This document shows positions 46,857 through 55,794 of a stretch of DNA of 64,000 nucleotides, in pieces. Within the stretch, counting starts at the first letter, position 1. The number at the start of each line of letters is the position of its first letter. The notes under the pieces are model-generated. The model had not been told where the DNA came from. It did no database searches and worked only from the letters and a program-made list of their open reading frames with translations. The DNA is from Pseudoprevotella muciniphila (GTDB taxonomy: Bacteria > Bacteroidota > Bacteroidia > Bacteroidales > Bacteroidaceae), in contig NZ_CP033459.1 of assembly GCF_003265305.2 (NCBI RefSeq), positions 310,001-374,000 on the forward strand. The letters are read 5' to 3'. Both the position numbers and the translations under genes were made by a program.

Positions 46857-48212
46857 TCATGCATTTTCCTTTCTTAAGATATCCAGTCCTTCACGAACTA
46901 TTTTCTGCAGTTCCAACTTAGATGAGCAGATAAATTCAGCCACTGCAAAATCTTCTGGTGCTACTTCATAAATGCCCAGTTCTTCCTGGCGGTCAATGTC
47001 GCCTGTAATAATGGCTTTTATAAGATAACTGGGATAGATATCCATAGGGAAGACACGCTCATATTCACTGCTCATGATCATGTGGCGCTCTCCACCCTTT
47101 ATCCTGCAATCAAGGTCATATTGCTTATTTTTGCCAGACAACCAAGAGAAATAACTCTTATTTGTGGAAAAGTCATTGAAGCGAGGCATAATCCATCCGA
47201 GAACTTCATCCACATCGTCACCTTCCGGAATAACAGACACTTCTGTGGTATGAGCACCAAGGTATCCGTTCATTGATGATTTGCGTCCTACGAGTGGGTT
47301 CCCGTCTATAATACGTTGGTGCTTTTCTGTTTTATTGACATTGCCTTCAATCAAATCAGCCAAAGGCGCACCAATCAACGTTTCAATATATTGCGGCTGC
47401 TGAATGCCGGAACCTGCTATTGCGATGCGGCGAGTCAGATCAACTTTTCCTGTTTCGATGAGACGTCCTATGAAGATTACTTCTTCAGCACCAATAGTCC
47501 ATACTACTTCACCTTTGTTGATGGGACTAATTTTATTGATGTGCACTCCAACATTACCAGATGGGTTGGGACCATTGAATACGCTGACTTCAGCATCATG
47601 AATGGGCATTATGTCTGTGTTAATCTGTTCTGGCGATATGCCGACATAAACACTTGCCAATTTACTCAGAGCCGAAATACCTGTTTTGAATGTGCTCTCC
47701 TGACCTTCCACTACGTAAGTGAAATCTGCTGCCAACGGCATCTTACTGAATGTTGACACAAAAATGCCTTTAGGTTCATCGTCAGGATTGGCAACGACAT
47801 CGTAGGGGCGCTGTCGGAAAAAAGCAAACAAACCGGATTTAAGCAGCAAGTCTGACAAGTTTTCGCGAGAAATGTTGTTTAAGTCGATTTTTCCAAAGTC
47901 AACAATTGTCGATTTGTCATCTGCTTCAACTATTGCATGAAGAATTTTTCTTCTCTCACCACGAACGATGCTCTTGATAGTACCGCTTACAGGCGAAACA
48001 ATGTTAATGCGTTCTGTAGCCTTGTCTGTAAAAACAGGCGTGCCGGCATCAACATGAGTTCCTTCCTTAGCCAATATGCGAGGAACAAAGCCATGGAAGT
48101 CAATGGGTGAAATGGCGTACTCCTTAGAAGTCAGAGTTTTACTGATACTTTTTTCAGCAACTCCTTTAAGGTTGATATCCAAACCTTTTCTAATCTTGAA
48201 AAGACGTTTCAT
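46857..48212 (-). CDS. nqrA: Na+-NQR subunit A
   Basis: A 451-residue peripheral subunit of the Na+ pump. The N-terminal IRKGLDINLKGVAEK and the Rnf/Nqr barrel-sandwich segment PRILAKEGTHVDAGTPVFTD (about 47-66) are typical. Late sequence HMIMSSEYERVFPMDIYPSYL is a family marker. As first gene it should be preceded by the operon promoter; a minus-strand -7 box TAAATTTG lies 24-31 bp upstream. Confidence 0.96.
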   Translation of the reverse strand: MKRLFKIRKGLDINLKGVAEKSISKTLTSKEYAISPIDFHGFVPRILAKEGTHVDAGTPVFTDKATERINIVSPVSGTIKSIVRGERRKILHAIVEADDKSTIVDFGKIDLNNISRENLSDLLLKSGLFAFFRQRPYDVVANPDDEPKGIFVSTFSKMPLAADFTYVVEGQESTFKTGISALSKLASVYVGISPEQINTDIMPIHDAEVSVFNGPNPSGNVGVHINKISPINKGEVVWTIGAEEVIFIGRLIETGKVDLTRRIAIAGSGIQQPQYIETLIGAPLADLIEGNVNKTEKHQRIIDGNPLVGRKSSMNGYLGAHTTEVSVIPEGDDVDEVLGWIMPRFNDFSTNKSYFSWLSGKNKQYDLDCRIKGGERHMIMSSEYERVFPMDIYPSYLIKAIITGDIDRQEELGIYEVAPEDFAVAEFICSSKLELQKIVREGLDILRKENA

Positions 48213-48235
48213 TCGCTAAAAATATTATTTGCTCG

Positions 48236-48243
48236 CAAATTTA
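48236..48243 (-). promoter_or_regulatory. Candidate -7 box of the nqr operon
   Basis: Minus-strand TAAATTTG (plus-strand CAAATTTA at 48236-48243) fits the -7 consensus, with a start near 48229 and a short leader. A good -33 TTTG is not found at the expected distance, so the call is partial. Confidence 0.4.
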
Positions 48244-48359
48244 GCCAAAAAATATTAAAATAAGGTCTTATTGTTAAAAAATGTAAGTTTAGCATTTGAT
48301 TTCACCTTACAAATATCAAATTTTGTTTTTTAAACTTCAAAAATTTCAAACAAAAGGGT

Positions 48360-48494
48360 AAGCAGCGCAAGCGCAGGCCGTGGTTCTCGCGCTCATGGGC
48401 GATTTCCTCTCGCGCCATCGCAGAAGAATGGCAAAAATCCGTCGGAGATTCTTTTGTCGGATTGTTCGATAATTTGGAAGAATAATTTTGCCAT
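48360..48494. repeat. Suspected dispersed intergenic repeat with nested inverted repeats
   Basis: Arms ATGGCAAAA (48428-48436) and TTTTGCCAT (48486-48494) are a perfect 9-bp inverted repeat; inside it AATCCG (48436-48441) and CGGATT (48458-48463) form a second. Next to it is a GC-rich block with the direct repeat CTCGCGC. Base use differs sharply from the flanks. I suspect a Prevotella intergenic repeat family; only one copy lies in this window, so it is unproven. Confidence 0.35.
48461..48490 (+). promoter_or_regulatory. Candidate promoter of the 71-aa membrane protein
   Basis: ATTG (48461-48464), 18-bp spacer and a perfect -7 TAATTTTG (48483-48490); start near 48497, 25 nt before the ATG. 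A second -7 match TATATTTG (48510-48517) is too close to the start codon to serve this ORF. Confidence 0.4.
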
Positions 48495-48521
48495 GTCAAA
48501 TATTATCGCTATATTTGTGGT

Positions 48522-48737
48522 ATGGGAGACGTACTTGTTATCATAGGAATCATTTTTGTGGTCTTAGCATCTATTGCTTGGCTGTTCACTTTGATACTCG
48601 CCATCTACACTGGCGAATACCAAAGGATTCAAAAAAGGTATGATGAACTTAAAAGAAATAAAAAATACGGAAGAGAACAATGGTGGGCGAGAAATTTTGG
48701 CACAACTGGTAAAAGCCCAGGTATAACAGACCCATGA
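48522..48737 (+). CDS. Small single-helix membrane protein (71 aa)
   Basis: A short protein with one strong transmembrane segment (about residues 4-30, VLVIIGIIFVVLASIAWLFT and onward), then a basic, aromatic cytoplasmic tail (YQRIQKRYDELKRNKKYGRE, then QWWARNFGTTGK). No family is recognised. Support for a real gene: a fitting promoter, sensible membrane topology and a clean terminator hairpin just downstream (48772-48809). Small helper or regulatory membrane protein is possible; function unknown. Confidence 0.65.
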   Translation: MGDVLVIIGIIFVVLASIAWLFTLILAIYTGEYQRIQKRYDELKRNKKYGREQWWARNFGTTGKSPGITDP

Positions 48738-48771
48738 TGTTATAATAATTGTCTTTTTAAGAAAACTAATA

Positions 48772-48809
48772 ATCGGTTTACTTTGCAAAATAAGTAAACT
48801 GATTTTTTT
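48772..48809 (+). terminator. Terminator after the 71-aa gene
   Basis: A 12-bp stem ATCGGTTTACTT/AAGTAAACTGAT with one G-T pair (48772-48783, 48792-48803) and an 8-nt loop, followed by a T7 run. Confidence 0.85.
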
Positions 48810-48925
48810 ATGAATCAACAGGATATCCGTAATATCGTCATCAAAATGATGACGACGTGCAGAAGAAAATCAAAAACTTAGAAGCAGGCCACATTATTAA
48901 CATCACCCACGGAGAAGATCTTTGA
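48810..48925 (+). pseudogene. Frameshifted 38-codon ORF remnant
   Basis: ATG at 48810 opens MNQQDIRNIVIK; a -1 shift at the A-run in ATCAAAATG leads into NDDDVQKKIKNLEAGHIINI and a stop at 48923-48925. Read in one frame it ends early, after 23 codons. The joined peptide has sensible composition, so it looks like a small gene or gene end broken by loss of one base. No family recognised; chance is possible. Confidence 0.3.
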
Positions 48926-48929
48926 ATTA

Positions 48930-49925
48930 TTATTTAATCGTTGCAGAAAAAGTCAAATGAAATTCTTTCCAATCGCATGAGTTACGGTATTTGGTTTCAG
49001 AGTTTTTGGGAATATAGACTTCGATTGTCTCAGATTCATTAGAAAAATAAAACACACCATTTTCTATATGAAGCATAGAAGGTGGAGTGGGGCAATGGCA
49101 ATAAATGGCTCTGAGCGAGATACAGTCATAGAATACTCCTTCGCCTATTTCTTCTACATTTTTACCTAAATGAACATTTCTGAGACCGGTACAATCATAG
49201 AAACAAAAGTATCCGATATGTCTCACTTGGTCGGGAATACGTATGTTTCTTAATAAACTGCATCCCTGAAATGCCCTGTCTCCAATGAATTTGACGTTAT
49301 CAGACAAAATAATAGTGTCAAGCGAAGTTTGTTCCTGAAAGGCTGAAGCGAGTATAGTGTCCACACTCTCTGGAAGCACCACAGACAACAACTCACTATT
49401 ATTTCCACACAGTGCATAGGATGCTATCGTAGAAGTGCCGGCTTTAACTACGCAATTCAGGTCTGGATTATATGCGGTTATGAGGGTCGTGCCTTTATAT
49501 AATATGCCATTCTCTGTGAATAGTCTTGTCTTTCCTTTGTCAATATTGATTCTCTTAAGTTGAGGAGTTTTCCAGAAAGCACCTTCACCAAATTGCCTGA
49601 CAGAATGCGGCAAATTGATTTCTTTAAGTGAGTCGCATCCCGAGAATGCATAATCGCCGATAGCACTGACAACGTAATTTTTGCCATTATATTTAATTGA
49701 TGCAGGTATCTTTAAAGTGCCTGAATATGCCGTCCTTGGAGACATAACCACTTCGACTTCGCTTTGATTAAGTGTACGATAACAGATACCATTCTTCTCA
49801 AAAGTCTCATTGGAATCAGATACGTTTAATTCTTCTTGAGCAAATGCAAAAGAGTTGCACCAAGAAAATAATAGCGTATTTATAAAAAATACGAAGACTG
49901 TTTTATGTAACCTTAGAGATAGCAT
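48930..49925 (-). CDS. BspA-like leucine-rich repeat protein (LRR_5)
   Basis: About 331 residues: signal peptide (LHKTVFVFFINTLLFSWCNSF, cut near AFAQ), a short lead domain (GICYRTLNQSEVEVVMSP) and five to six BspA-type repeats such as VSAIGDYAFSGCDSLKEINL and VKFIGDRAFQGCSLLRNIRI. Treponema pallidum-type LRR proteins of this kind sit on the cell surface and bind host proteins or mediate adhesion. No C-terminal sorting domain is visible. The frame is open to 49955, but a -7 box at 49968-49975 predicts a start near 49961, so the ATG at 49925 is preferred. Confidence 0.88.
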   Translation of the reverse strand: MLSLRLHKTVFVFFINTLLFSWCNSFAFAQEELNVSDSNETFEKNGICYRTLNQSEVEVVMSPRTAYSGTLKIPASIKYNGKNYVVSAIGDYAFSGCDSLKEINLPHSVRQFGEGAFWKTPQLKRINIDKGKTRLFTENGILYKGTTLITAYNPDLNCVVKAGTSTIASYALCGNNSELLSVVLPESVDTILASAFQEQTSLDTIILSDNVKFIGDRAFQGCSLLRNIRIPDQVRHIGYFCFYDCTGLRNVHLGKNVEEIGEGVFYDCISLRAIYCHCPTPPSMLHIENGVFYFSNESETIEVYIPKNSETKYRNSCDWKEFHLTFSATIK

Positions 49926-49967
49926 AAAGGAAGAGTTACCAACACCTGTTGGCAATTAAATAGTTTA

Positions 49968-49975
49968 CAAAGTTA
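49968..49975 (-). promoter_or_regulatory. Candidate -7 box of the BspA-like gene
   Basis: Minus-strand TAACTTTG (plus-strand CAAAGTTA) fits TAnnTTTG; no clear -33 partner. Start would be near 49961, with a small hairpin CCAAC/GTTGG (49939-49952) in the leader. Confidence 0.4.
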
Positions 49976-50080
49976 TGCACACAAATGACATAAAGCATCT
50001 CCGCTTTGCTACATCATCCGTATGCATAACTTTCATACAATTATCATAAAATGCTCATATATAACCTATTGAAGGTGAGG

Positions 50081-52051
50081 CTATTTCCTAACTCTCATGC
50101 AAGTGTTGACAAAAAAGACTATCAGCAGCACATACATTACCAACGACAGAAGTTGTCCTAAACCACTATCAGCCCAGCCGTGTATGACAAGATCAACATT
50201 GAAGAACTGCAGTCCTGCACTGACTACACCCATCAGGGCACCTCCGGCAATAAAACCACTTGCAATAAGTGTTCCCCGCTCGCTGCGTGCATTGCTGAGC
50301 ACACTGTCGTTGCCACGGTGTGTCACAAAGTGGTTGATACTTCCTCCGACAACAAGCGGCAGGTTAAGGTGCAAAGGAATGAACATGCCCAGCGCAAATG
50401 CCAAGGCTGATATGCCAAGTCTGTCAAGAATAATGGCTAATGCTGCACCTATGCCGTAATAAGCCCAAGGTGCATCGCCACCGGTCATAATGGGTTCAAT
50501 AGTTGCAACCATGGCTCGTGCCTGAGGAGCGGCCATGACGTCTGTATTCTCTTCCGTAAAACCGTATGCTTGCTGGAGTATCATTATAACTCCGGCAGCA
50601 GTCGCTGCAGAAACGAGAATGCCTACAAATTTGAGACTTTCCTGCTTGGCTGGCGAAGAGCCGAGCCAATATCCAATTTTAAGGTCTGTTACAAAACTGC
50701 CAGCAGAAGATAACGCTGTACAGACAACTCCTCCCATTATAAGCGCGGCTACCATGCCATGAGTGCCCTGGAGACCAACAAGAACCATGATAAAACTGCT
50801 CAGAATGAGTGTCATCAATGTCATACCGCTCACTGGGTTACTACCTACGATGGCTATTGCATTCGCTGCCACTGTAGTGAAAAGGAATGTAATCACAGCA
50901 ACAATCAAAATTCCAACTATAGTGAAAAGAAGATTGCCTTCCATCGGACCAAAAAAGAAGAACACAGTTGTCGCTATGATGGCCAAAAGGGTACCTATGC
51001 CAATAACTTTCATGGAGAGATCGCGTTGCGTGCGAAGTATCTGTTCATCAGTTCCCTGTTTCTTTCCAAACACCTGGCCTATTACGCTAAATGCACTCTT
51101 TATGACACCCCAACTCTTTATAATACCGATGACGCCTGCCATTGCTATGCCACCAATACCGATATTCTTGGCGGTGAAAAATATCTGGTCAGGAGTGGCG
51201 TTGCCTGCTAATATGCCATCTTTCACGGGAAGGTCAGGGAAGATGAGCCCCATGGCTGGTATGACAACCCACCATATCGTAACACTGCCCGCACAAATAA
51301 TCAATGCATACTTCAGTCCCACAATATACCCCATGCCAAGCAGTGCGGCACCAGTATTCAGATTAACGGTCAGTTTCACTTTCTCTGCAATGAAAGCGCC
51401 CACTGATGTAGCCTGAGTGGTGATGGTCTCTGCCCATGCACCGAATGTTGCAATGGCAAAGTCGTAAATACCGCCTATTATACCAGCAACTAGCAAAGTT
51501 TTAGCCTGATTGCCACCAGACTCTCCTGACATGAGTACTTGTGTAGAAGCAGTAGCCTCCGGGAACGGGTATTTGCCATGCATGTCCTTCACGAAATATT
51601 TTCGGAAAGGTATCAGGAAAAGGATGCCAAGCACTCCTCCTGCACATGAAGCAAGGAATACTTCAAGAAAATTTACGCTGATGTCGGCATATTTATTCTG
51701 AAGAATGAAAAGTGCAGGTAAAGTGAAAATAGAGCCCGCCACAATCATACCCGAACAGGCACCAATGCTTTGGATAATTACATTTTCTCCGAGTGGGTCT
51801 TTGCGGTGGGCTGCACCACTAAGTCCTATGGCAATGATGGTGATGGGTATTGCGGCTTCGAACACTTGCCCCACTTTCAGGCCTAGGTAGGCAGTTGCAG
51901 CAGAAAAGATGACTGCCATCAATATACCCCAGAAAATCGACCACGGTGTAACCTCACGATAGGTCTTTTTAGGGTTCATTACCGGTTGATACTCCTCGCC
52001 TTGTTTTAGTTCTCTGAAGGCGTTTTCAGGTAATTTTGTTTGATTTGACAT
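50081..52051 (-). CDS. OPT family oligopeptide transporter
   Basis: A 656-residue polytopic membrane protein with some 14-16 hydrophobic segments. VTPWSIFWGILMAVIFSAATAYLGLKVGQVFEAAIPITI at residues ~35-75 contains the signature of the bacterial OPT (EspB-like) branch; NPVSGMTLMTLILSS, LKIGYWLGSSPAKQE and IPLHLNLPLVVGGSINHFV follow. OPT proteins import oligopeptides or metal-chelate conjugates using the proton gradient. It is not linked to peptidase genes here. It is preceded by nspC (36 bp) on the same strand. Confidence 0.92.
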   Translation of the reverse strand: MSNQTKLPENAFRELKQGEEYQPVMNPKKTYREVTPWSIFWGILMAVIFSAATAYLGLKVGQVFEAAIPITIIAIGLSGAAHRKDPLGENVIIQSIGACSGMIVAGSIFTLPALFILQNKYADISVNFLEVFLASCAGGVLGILFLIPFRKYFVKDMHGKYPFPEATASTQVLMSGESGGNQAKTLLVAGIIGGIYDFAIATFGAWAETITTQATSVGAFIAEKVKLTVNLNTGAALLGMGYIVGLKYALIICAGSVTIWWVVIPAMGLIFPDLPVKDGILAGNATPDQIFFTAKNIGIGGIAMAGVIGIIKSWGVIKSAFSVIGQVFGKKQGTDEQILRTQRDLSMKVIGIGTLLAIIATTVFFFFGPMEGNLLFTIVGILIVAVITFLFTTVAANAIAIVGSNPVSGMTLMTLILSSFIMVLVGLQGTHGMVAALIMGGVVCTALSSAGSFVTDLKIGYWLGSSPAKQESLKFVGILVSAATAAGVIMILQQAYGFTEENTDVMAAPQARAMVATIEPIMTGGDAPWAYYGIGAALAIILDRLGISALAFALGMFIPLHLNLPLVVGGSINHFVTHRGNDSVLSNARSERGTLIASGFIAGGALMGVVSAGLQFFNVDLVIHGWADSGLGQLLSLVMYVLLIVFFVNTCMRVRK

Positions 52052-52087
52052 TTGTAGATATTTGAATTTTGTTAATTAAAGTAATTA

Positions 52088-53233
52088 TTAGTCCATTCTG
52101 TCGCGATAGTCTTCGTATCTGAACGTTTTCAATATTTCAACATTTCCGTCTAAACGTTTAAGTCTGATATCGGGATGATCAATGCCATTGAACATGTTTG
52201 TCTTGACGGTAGTGTAATGAATCATATCCTCAAATATAATCTCATCGCCAACACGGAGTTCTTTGGGAAATCTCCAGAAACCCATATAGTCACCACTGAG
52301 ACAACTGCTACCGCCTAACCGATAGATGCCATCTTCAGCCTGCATCGAAGGCTTTATTTCATTTGGTTGTAAAGTTTCTGCATTTGTCACTTTCGGCATA
52401 TAAGGCATTTCGAGACAATCTGGCATGTGGCATGTGAAACTGACATTCAAGATCGCCGTTTTTATACCATGATTATGAACAATATCCACAACATTGCACA
52501 CCAAATCGCCAGTCTGCCATGCGAAAGCACTGCCCGGTTCCATGATAATTTGCAATTCAGGGTGTCTGAGCTTGAATGTATTAAGCGTACGGACAAGATG
52601 TTCTATGTCATAATCTTCATGAGAGATAAGATGACCGCCACCCAAATTAAGCCATTCAATCTTATCAAGCCATCTGCCAAACTTATCTTCAATGTGCTGC
52701 AAGGTCCGCTCAAGGGCGTATGAGTTGCTTTCGCAATGATTATGGCTATGAAAACCGACAACACCTACGGGTAAATCATCCTCAAGTTGATCGGCGAGAA
52801 TACCAAACCGAGAACCAGGCGCACAAGGATTATACAACTCTGTTTCAATCTCACTATACTCGGGATTTATTCTGATACCCATTGAGATTTTATCACGATA
52901 TCCCTCTACCTGTTCCTTTAAAAGTTCGTATTGAGAAAGGCTATTGAATGTTATACACTTGCTGTATGCCAGAATATCCTTGAACGTGTCGCTCTCGTAG
53001 GCAGGGGAATAGGTATGTGCTTTGTTGCCAAACTCTTCATAAGCCAAACGTGCCTCGTATGGTGAACTTGCTGTGCAATGTGAAATGTATTCCCGAAATA
53101 TGGGAAAGGTTTTCCAAAGCGCAAAAGCCTTGAATGCAAGGATAAACTCTACGCCCGTACGCTTTTCAATACTTTTTATCAGTTCGAGATTATTTCGCAG
53201 TTTCTTTTCTTCGAGCAAATAATATGGCTTCAT
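52088..53233 (-). CDS. nspC: Carboxynorspermidine/carboxyspermidine decarboxylase
   Basis: A PLP enzyme of about 381 residues, of the alanine racemase-like fold. The PLP Lys lies in EFILAFKAFALWKTFP (about 28-43); HSHNHCESNS, WLNLGGGHLIS, and IIMEPGSAFAWQTGDLV (about 240) are family marks. It makes norspermidine or spermidine by decarboxylating the carboxy-form. The frame is open to 53299, but the ATG at 53233 gives the usual length. The partner dehydrogenase is not in this window. galE lies 101 bp upstream on the same strand. Confidence 0.92.
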   Translation of the reverse strand: MKPYYLLEEKKLRNNLELIKSIEKRTGVEFILAFKAFALWKTFPIFREYISHCTASSPYEARLAYEEFGNKAHTYSPAYESDTFKDILAYSKCITFNSLSQYELLKEQVEGYRDKISMGIRINPEYSEIETELYNPCAPGSRFGILADQLEDDLPVGVVGFHSHNHCESNSYALERTLQHIEDKFGRWLDKIEWLNLGGGHLISHEDYDIEHLVRTLNTFKLRHPELQIIMEPGSAFAWQTGDLVCNVVDIVHNHGIKTAILNVSFTCHMPDCLEMPYMPKVTNAETLQPNEIKPSMQAEDGIYRLGGSSCLSGDYMGFWRFPKELRVGDEIIFEDMIHYTTVKTNMFNGIDHPDIRLKRLDGNVEILKTFRYEDYRDRMD

Positions 53234-53334
53234 CAAGAGTGATTTTGGCTGATTGAATATCAAAATCCGGCAGCAATGCCCAGGATACACCTTGCACATT
53301 GCTGCCAGAAATTATTTTGGCATTGTGACGGAAA

Positions 53335-54375
53335 TTACATGATGCCGCGTTCACGGAGTTTCTTTTGCCAGTTCCAGGCACTTGAGAGTGCTTCTTCGAG
53401 TGTGTGAACGGCTTTCCAACCAAGCACTTTATTTGCCTTATCCACGTTGCCCCATACTTTCTCAATATCACCGGCACGGCGAGGTGCTATCTTGTAGTTT
53501 AATTTCACTCCCGTGCACTTCTCGAACGTGTTAATCAGTTCCATTACGCTTACACCGGTTCCTGTACCTACATTAAAGATTTCAACAGGATCAGAGTTCT
53601 TGCCGTCGAGGATGCGTGCCATAGCAGCAACGTGAGCCATTGCAAGGTCAACAACGTATATGAAGTCGCGGATACATGTGCCATCAGGTGTATCATAGTC
53701 ATCACCGAAGACACTAAGTTGCTCTCTGACACCAATAGCGGTTTGTGTAATATAAGGAATCAGATTTGCCGGAACACCATTAGGCATTTCACCTATAATG
53801 CTTGATGGGTGAGAGCCTATTGGATTGAAATAGCGAAGAAGGATTGCACTGATAGGTGCACCGCTCTTGACAAAATCCTGGACAATTTCCTCATTTATCT
53901 GTTTTGTATTACCGTATGGGCTCTCTGCCACCTTGATTGGTGCTTCTTCAGTTACGGGCAGATTTTCGGGGTCAGGCTGACCATATACAGTACATGAACT
54001 CGAGAATATGATACCTTTTACATCATACTTAGGCATCAGTTTCAGGATATTGATAAGCGAAACTATGTTGTTTTCATAATACATCAGTGGTTTTTCAACG
54101 CTTTCGCCAACGGCTTTTGAAGCTGCGAAATGTATAATACCTTTTATGCCTGGATATTTTTGGAACACAGCTTCAAGTGCTTCGAGATTGCAGCAATCAA
54201 CGTTTTCGAAAGCGGGACGTATTCCACTAATCTGTTCGATGCCATCAACAACATCTGCCTTAGAATTAGAAAGGTTGTCAACAATGACAACATCATAACC
54301 TGCAGCCTGCAGTTCAACTGTGGTATGGGATCCTATGAAACCTGTACCACCTGTTACCAAAATTCTCTGTTTCAT
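53335..54375 (-). CDS. galE: UDP-glucose 4-epimerase
   Basis: A 346-residue SDR-family epimerase. ILVTGGTGFIGSHT at residues 5-18 is the NAD-binding loop; SSSCTVYG holds the Ser/Thr of the active site and SPYGNTK the YxxxK pair. LLRYFNPIGSHPSS and RRAGDIEKVWGNVDKA are typical of GalE. It interconverts UDP-glucose and UDP-galactose, linking galactose release by the GH2 enzyme to UDP-glucose for glycogen synthesis (inference). The open frame extends to 54426; the ATG at 54375 directly before KQRILVTG is chosen. Confidence 0.96.
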   Translation of the reverse strand: MKQRILVTGGTGFIGSHTTVELQAAGYDVVIVDNLSNSKADVVDGIEQISGIRPAFENVDCCNLEALEAVFQKYPGIKGIIHFAASKAVGESVEKPLMYYENNIVSLINILKLMPKYDVKGIIFSSSCTVYGQPDPENLPVTEEAPIKVAESPYGNTKQINEEIVQDFVKSGAPISAILLRYFNPIGSHPSSIIGEMPNGVPANLIPYITQTAIGVREQLSVFGDDYDTPDGTCIRDFIYVVDLAMAHVAAMARILDGKNSDPVEIFNVGTGTGVSVMELINTFEKCTGVKLNYKIAPRRAGDIEKVWGNVDKANKVLGWKAVHTLEEALSSAWNWQKKLRERGIM

Positions 54376-54491
54376 TTTTGATAGAGTTTTTTTTTGTAAG
54401 TATAAATTTTTGGCGAAGTTAAGCATTTATTTTTATCAAATTGTATTTTTTAAGTTTAAAATTCTAATTTCTGCAAAATAGTGAGAAGTCA

Positions 54492-54522
54492 TTTCCTATT
54501 AGCAGATTTTTAACTAATTTTG
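54492..54522 (+). promoter_or_regulatory. Promoter of the Sel1-repeat gene
   Basis: TTTC (3 of 4) at 54492-54495, 19-bp spacer, perfect -7 TAATTTTG at 54515-54522. Start expected near 54529, about 21 nt before the ATG. Confidence 0.55.
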
Positions 54523-54549
54523 CTCATTAAATAAACACAGGGAATAAAA

Positions 54550-55668
54550 ATGGCAAGTATCTTTTCTTTTTTCAAAAACAAAAAGTCAATACCACAAGAA
54601 ACTAAAACAAACATTAAGGAGGAATTAGCCAACGAGAGCAACACAGAGGAAACGCCTCAAGACAACGTAAATGCAAGTTTAGAAGACAATCAAGAAACTG
54701 TCCGACAAAAATACGACGCACTAAGCATGAACGAACTCATCCTGCTATCGGAGACTGGCGACGCAGAGGCTCAGAATCGGCTAGGTTACTACTATCACAC
54801 GGGAGAGAATGTTGACAAAGACCTCAAAACGGCAGTGATGTACTGGGAGATGGCGGCAAAACAAGGACTTGCCAAGGCGCAATCCAATCTTGCATCATGT
54901 TATATGAATGGGCAGGGTGTGGAGAGAAATCCTCAAAAAGCAATAGGCCTTTGGGCAGAAGCCGCAGGAAAGGGGTATGCACCTGCACTAACGGTAGTAG
55001 GAACCTTCTTCCTTCAAGGAGTGGCTTTTCCGCAGAATTTTGAGAAAGCCGTTGACTTACTGACGCAGGCTGCAGACCAAGATTATGCACAAGCACAGTA
55101 TAACCTCGGGATATGTTACGAACAAGGACTTGGTGTGGAGCAAGACGATGCCGTTGCCGCAGAATGGTATCAAAAATCTGCAGACCATGACTATACTGAT
55201 GCCCAATATAAATTGGGTAGAGCCTTTATCTTTGGAAATGGAGTAGAAGAAGACCATGTCAAAGGCATGGAACTCTTAAATAAAGCGGCATCGAAAGGAC
55301 ATGGCCGATCTATGGACATTTTAGCGTCATGCTATGAAAATGGACAGGGAGTGCCGCAAGACAGGGAACAGGCTTTGCTCTGGTATGAAAAAGCAGCCAA
55401 AGCAGGAGATGCATACGGACAATATCATCTTGCTTCAATCTATGCACAGGAGCAAGACATAGAAAAAAACGCAGAAAAGGCAGTTTTGCTATATGAAGCA
55501 TCAGCAGAACAAGGACATGAACTTTCTCAATACGAATTAGGGAAATGCTATTTAATGGGCTTTGGCACACAAGTTGATGAAGACAAGGCACTGTTCTGGT
55601 TGCAGCAAGCCTTTTCACAAGGCAACGAAGAGGCTGAAAACTTGCTGAAAGAGAAAAATTGGATCTAA
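54550..55668 (+). CDS. Sel1-like repeat (SLR) protein
   Basis: A 372-residue protein with a charged, low-complexity N-terminus (to about residue 50) and then about eight Sel1-like repeats of 36 residues, such as AVMYWEMAAKQGLAKAQSNL and then ASCYMNGQGVERNPQKAIGL. SLR proteins form superhelical scaffolds for protein binding. No signal peptide, so it is probably cytoplasmic. It precedes lon by 126 bp; no shared promoter is obvious. Partners are unknown. Confidence 0.9.
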   Translation: MASIFSFFKNKKSIPQETKTNIKEELANESNTEETPQDNVNASLEDNQETVRQKYDALSMNELILLSETGDAEAQNRLGYYYHTGENVDKDLKTAVMYWEMAAKQGLAKAQSNLASCYMNGQGVERNPQKAIGLWAEAAGKGYAPALTVVGTFFLQGVAFPQNFEKAVDLLTQAADQDYAQAQYNLGICYEQGLGVEQDDAVAAEWYQKSADHDYTDAQYKLGRAFIFGNGVEEDHVKGMELLNKAASKGHGRSMDILASCYENGQGVPQDREQALLWYEKAAKAGDAYGQYHLASIYAQEQDIEKNAEKAVLLYEASAEQGHELSQYELGKCYLMGFGTQVDEDKALFWLQQAFSQGNEEAENLLKEKNWI

Positions 55669-55794
55669 AATTGCACAAATGGCCTGATTGGTACGGTTTT
55701 TGTAACAATTAGTAAATTCATAATATAAAACACAATCTGAAATTTGACTTAAGGTCATAAAGTATCAATCATTCAAACACTATAAGAGAAATAT

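Larger units (their letters stand above)
48213..48521. other. Intergenic region between nqrA and the small membrane protein gene
   Basis: A 309-bp spacer with three parts. 48213-48355 is AT-rich, with the nqr -7 box. 48356-48425 is a markedly GC-richer block (GCGCAAGCGC, CTCGCGC twice). 48428-48494 is an inverted-repeat element overlapping the promoter of the rightward gene. An open frame of 65 codons on the minus strand (48302-48499) crosses the block but has no sign of being a gene. Confidence 0.6.

Noticed and set aside
42233-48212. Rnf complex instead of NQR
   Set aside because: NqrA and NqrF with an N-terminal 2Fe-2S domain and NAD/FAD modules are present, and no RnfB/RnfC-type Fe-S subunits occur.
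48302-48499. 65-codon frame on the minus strand upstream of nqrA
   Set aside because: It spans the GC-rich/inverted-repeat element and has no promoter or domain; treated as part of a suspected repeat rather than a gene.
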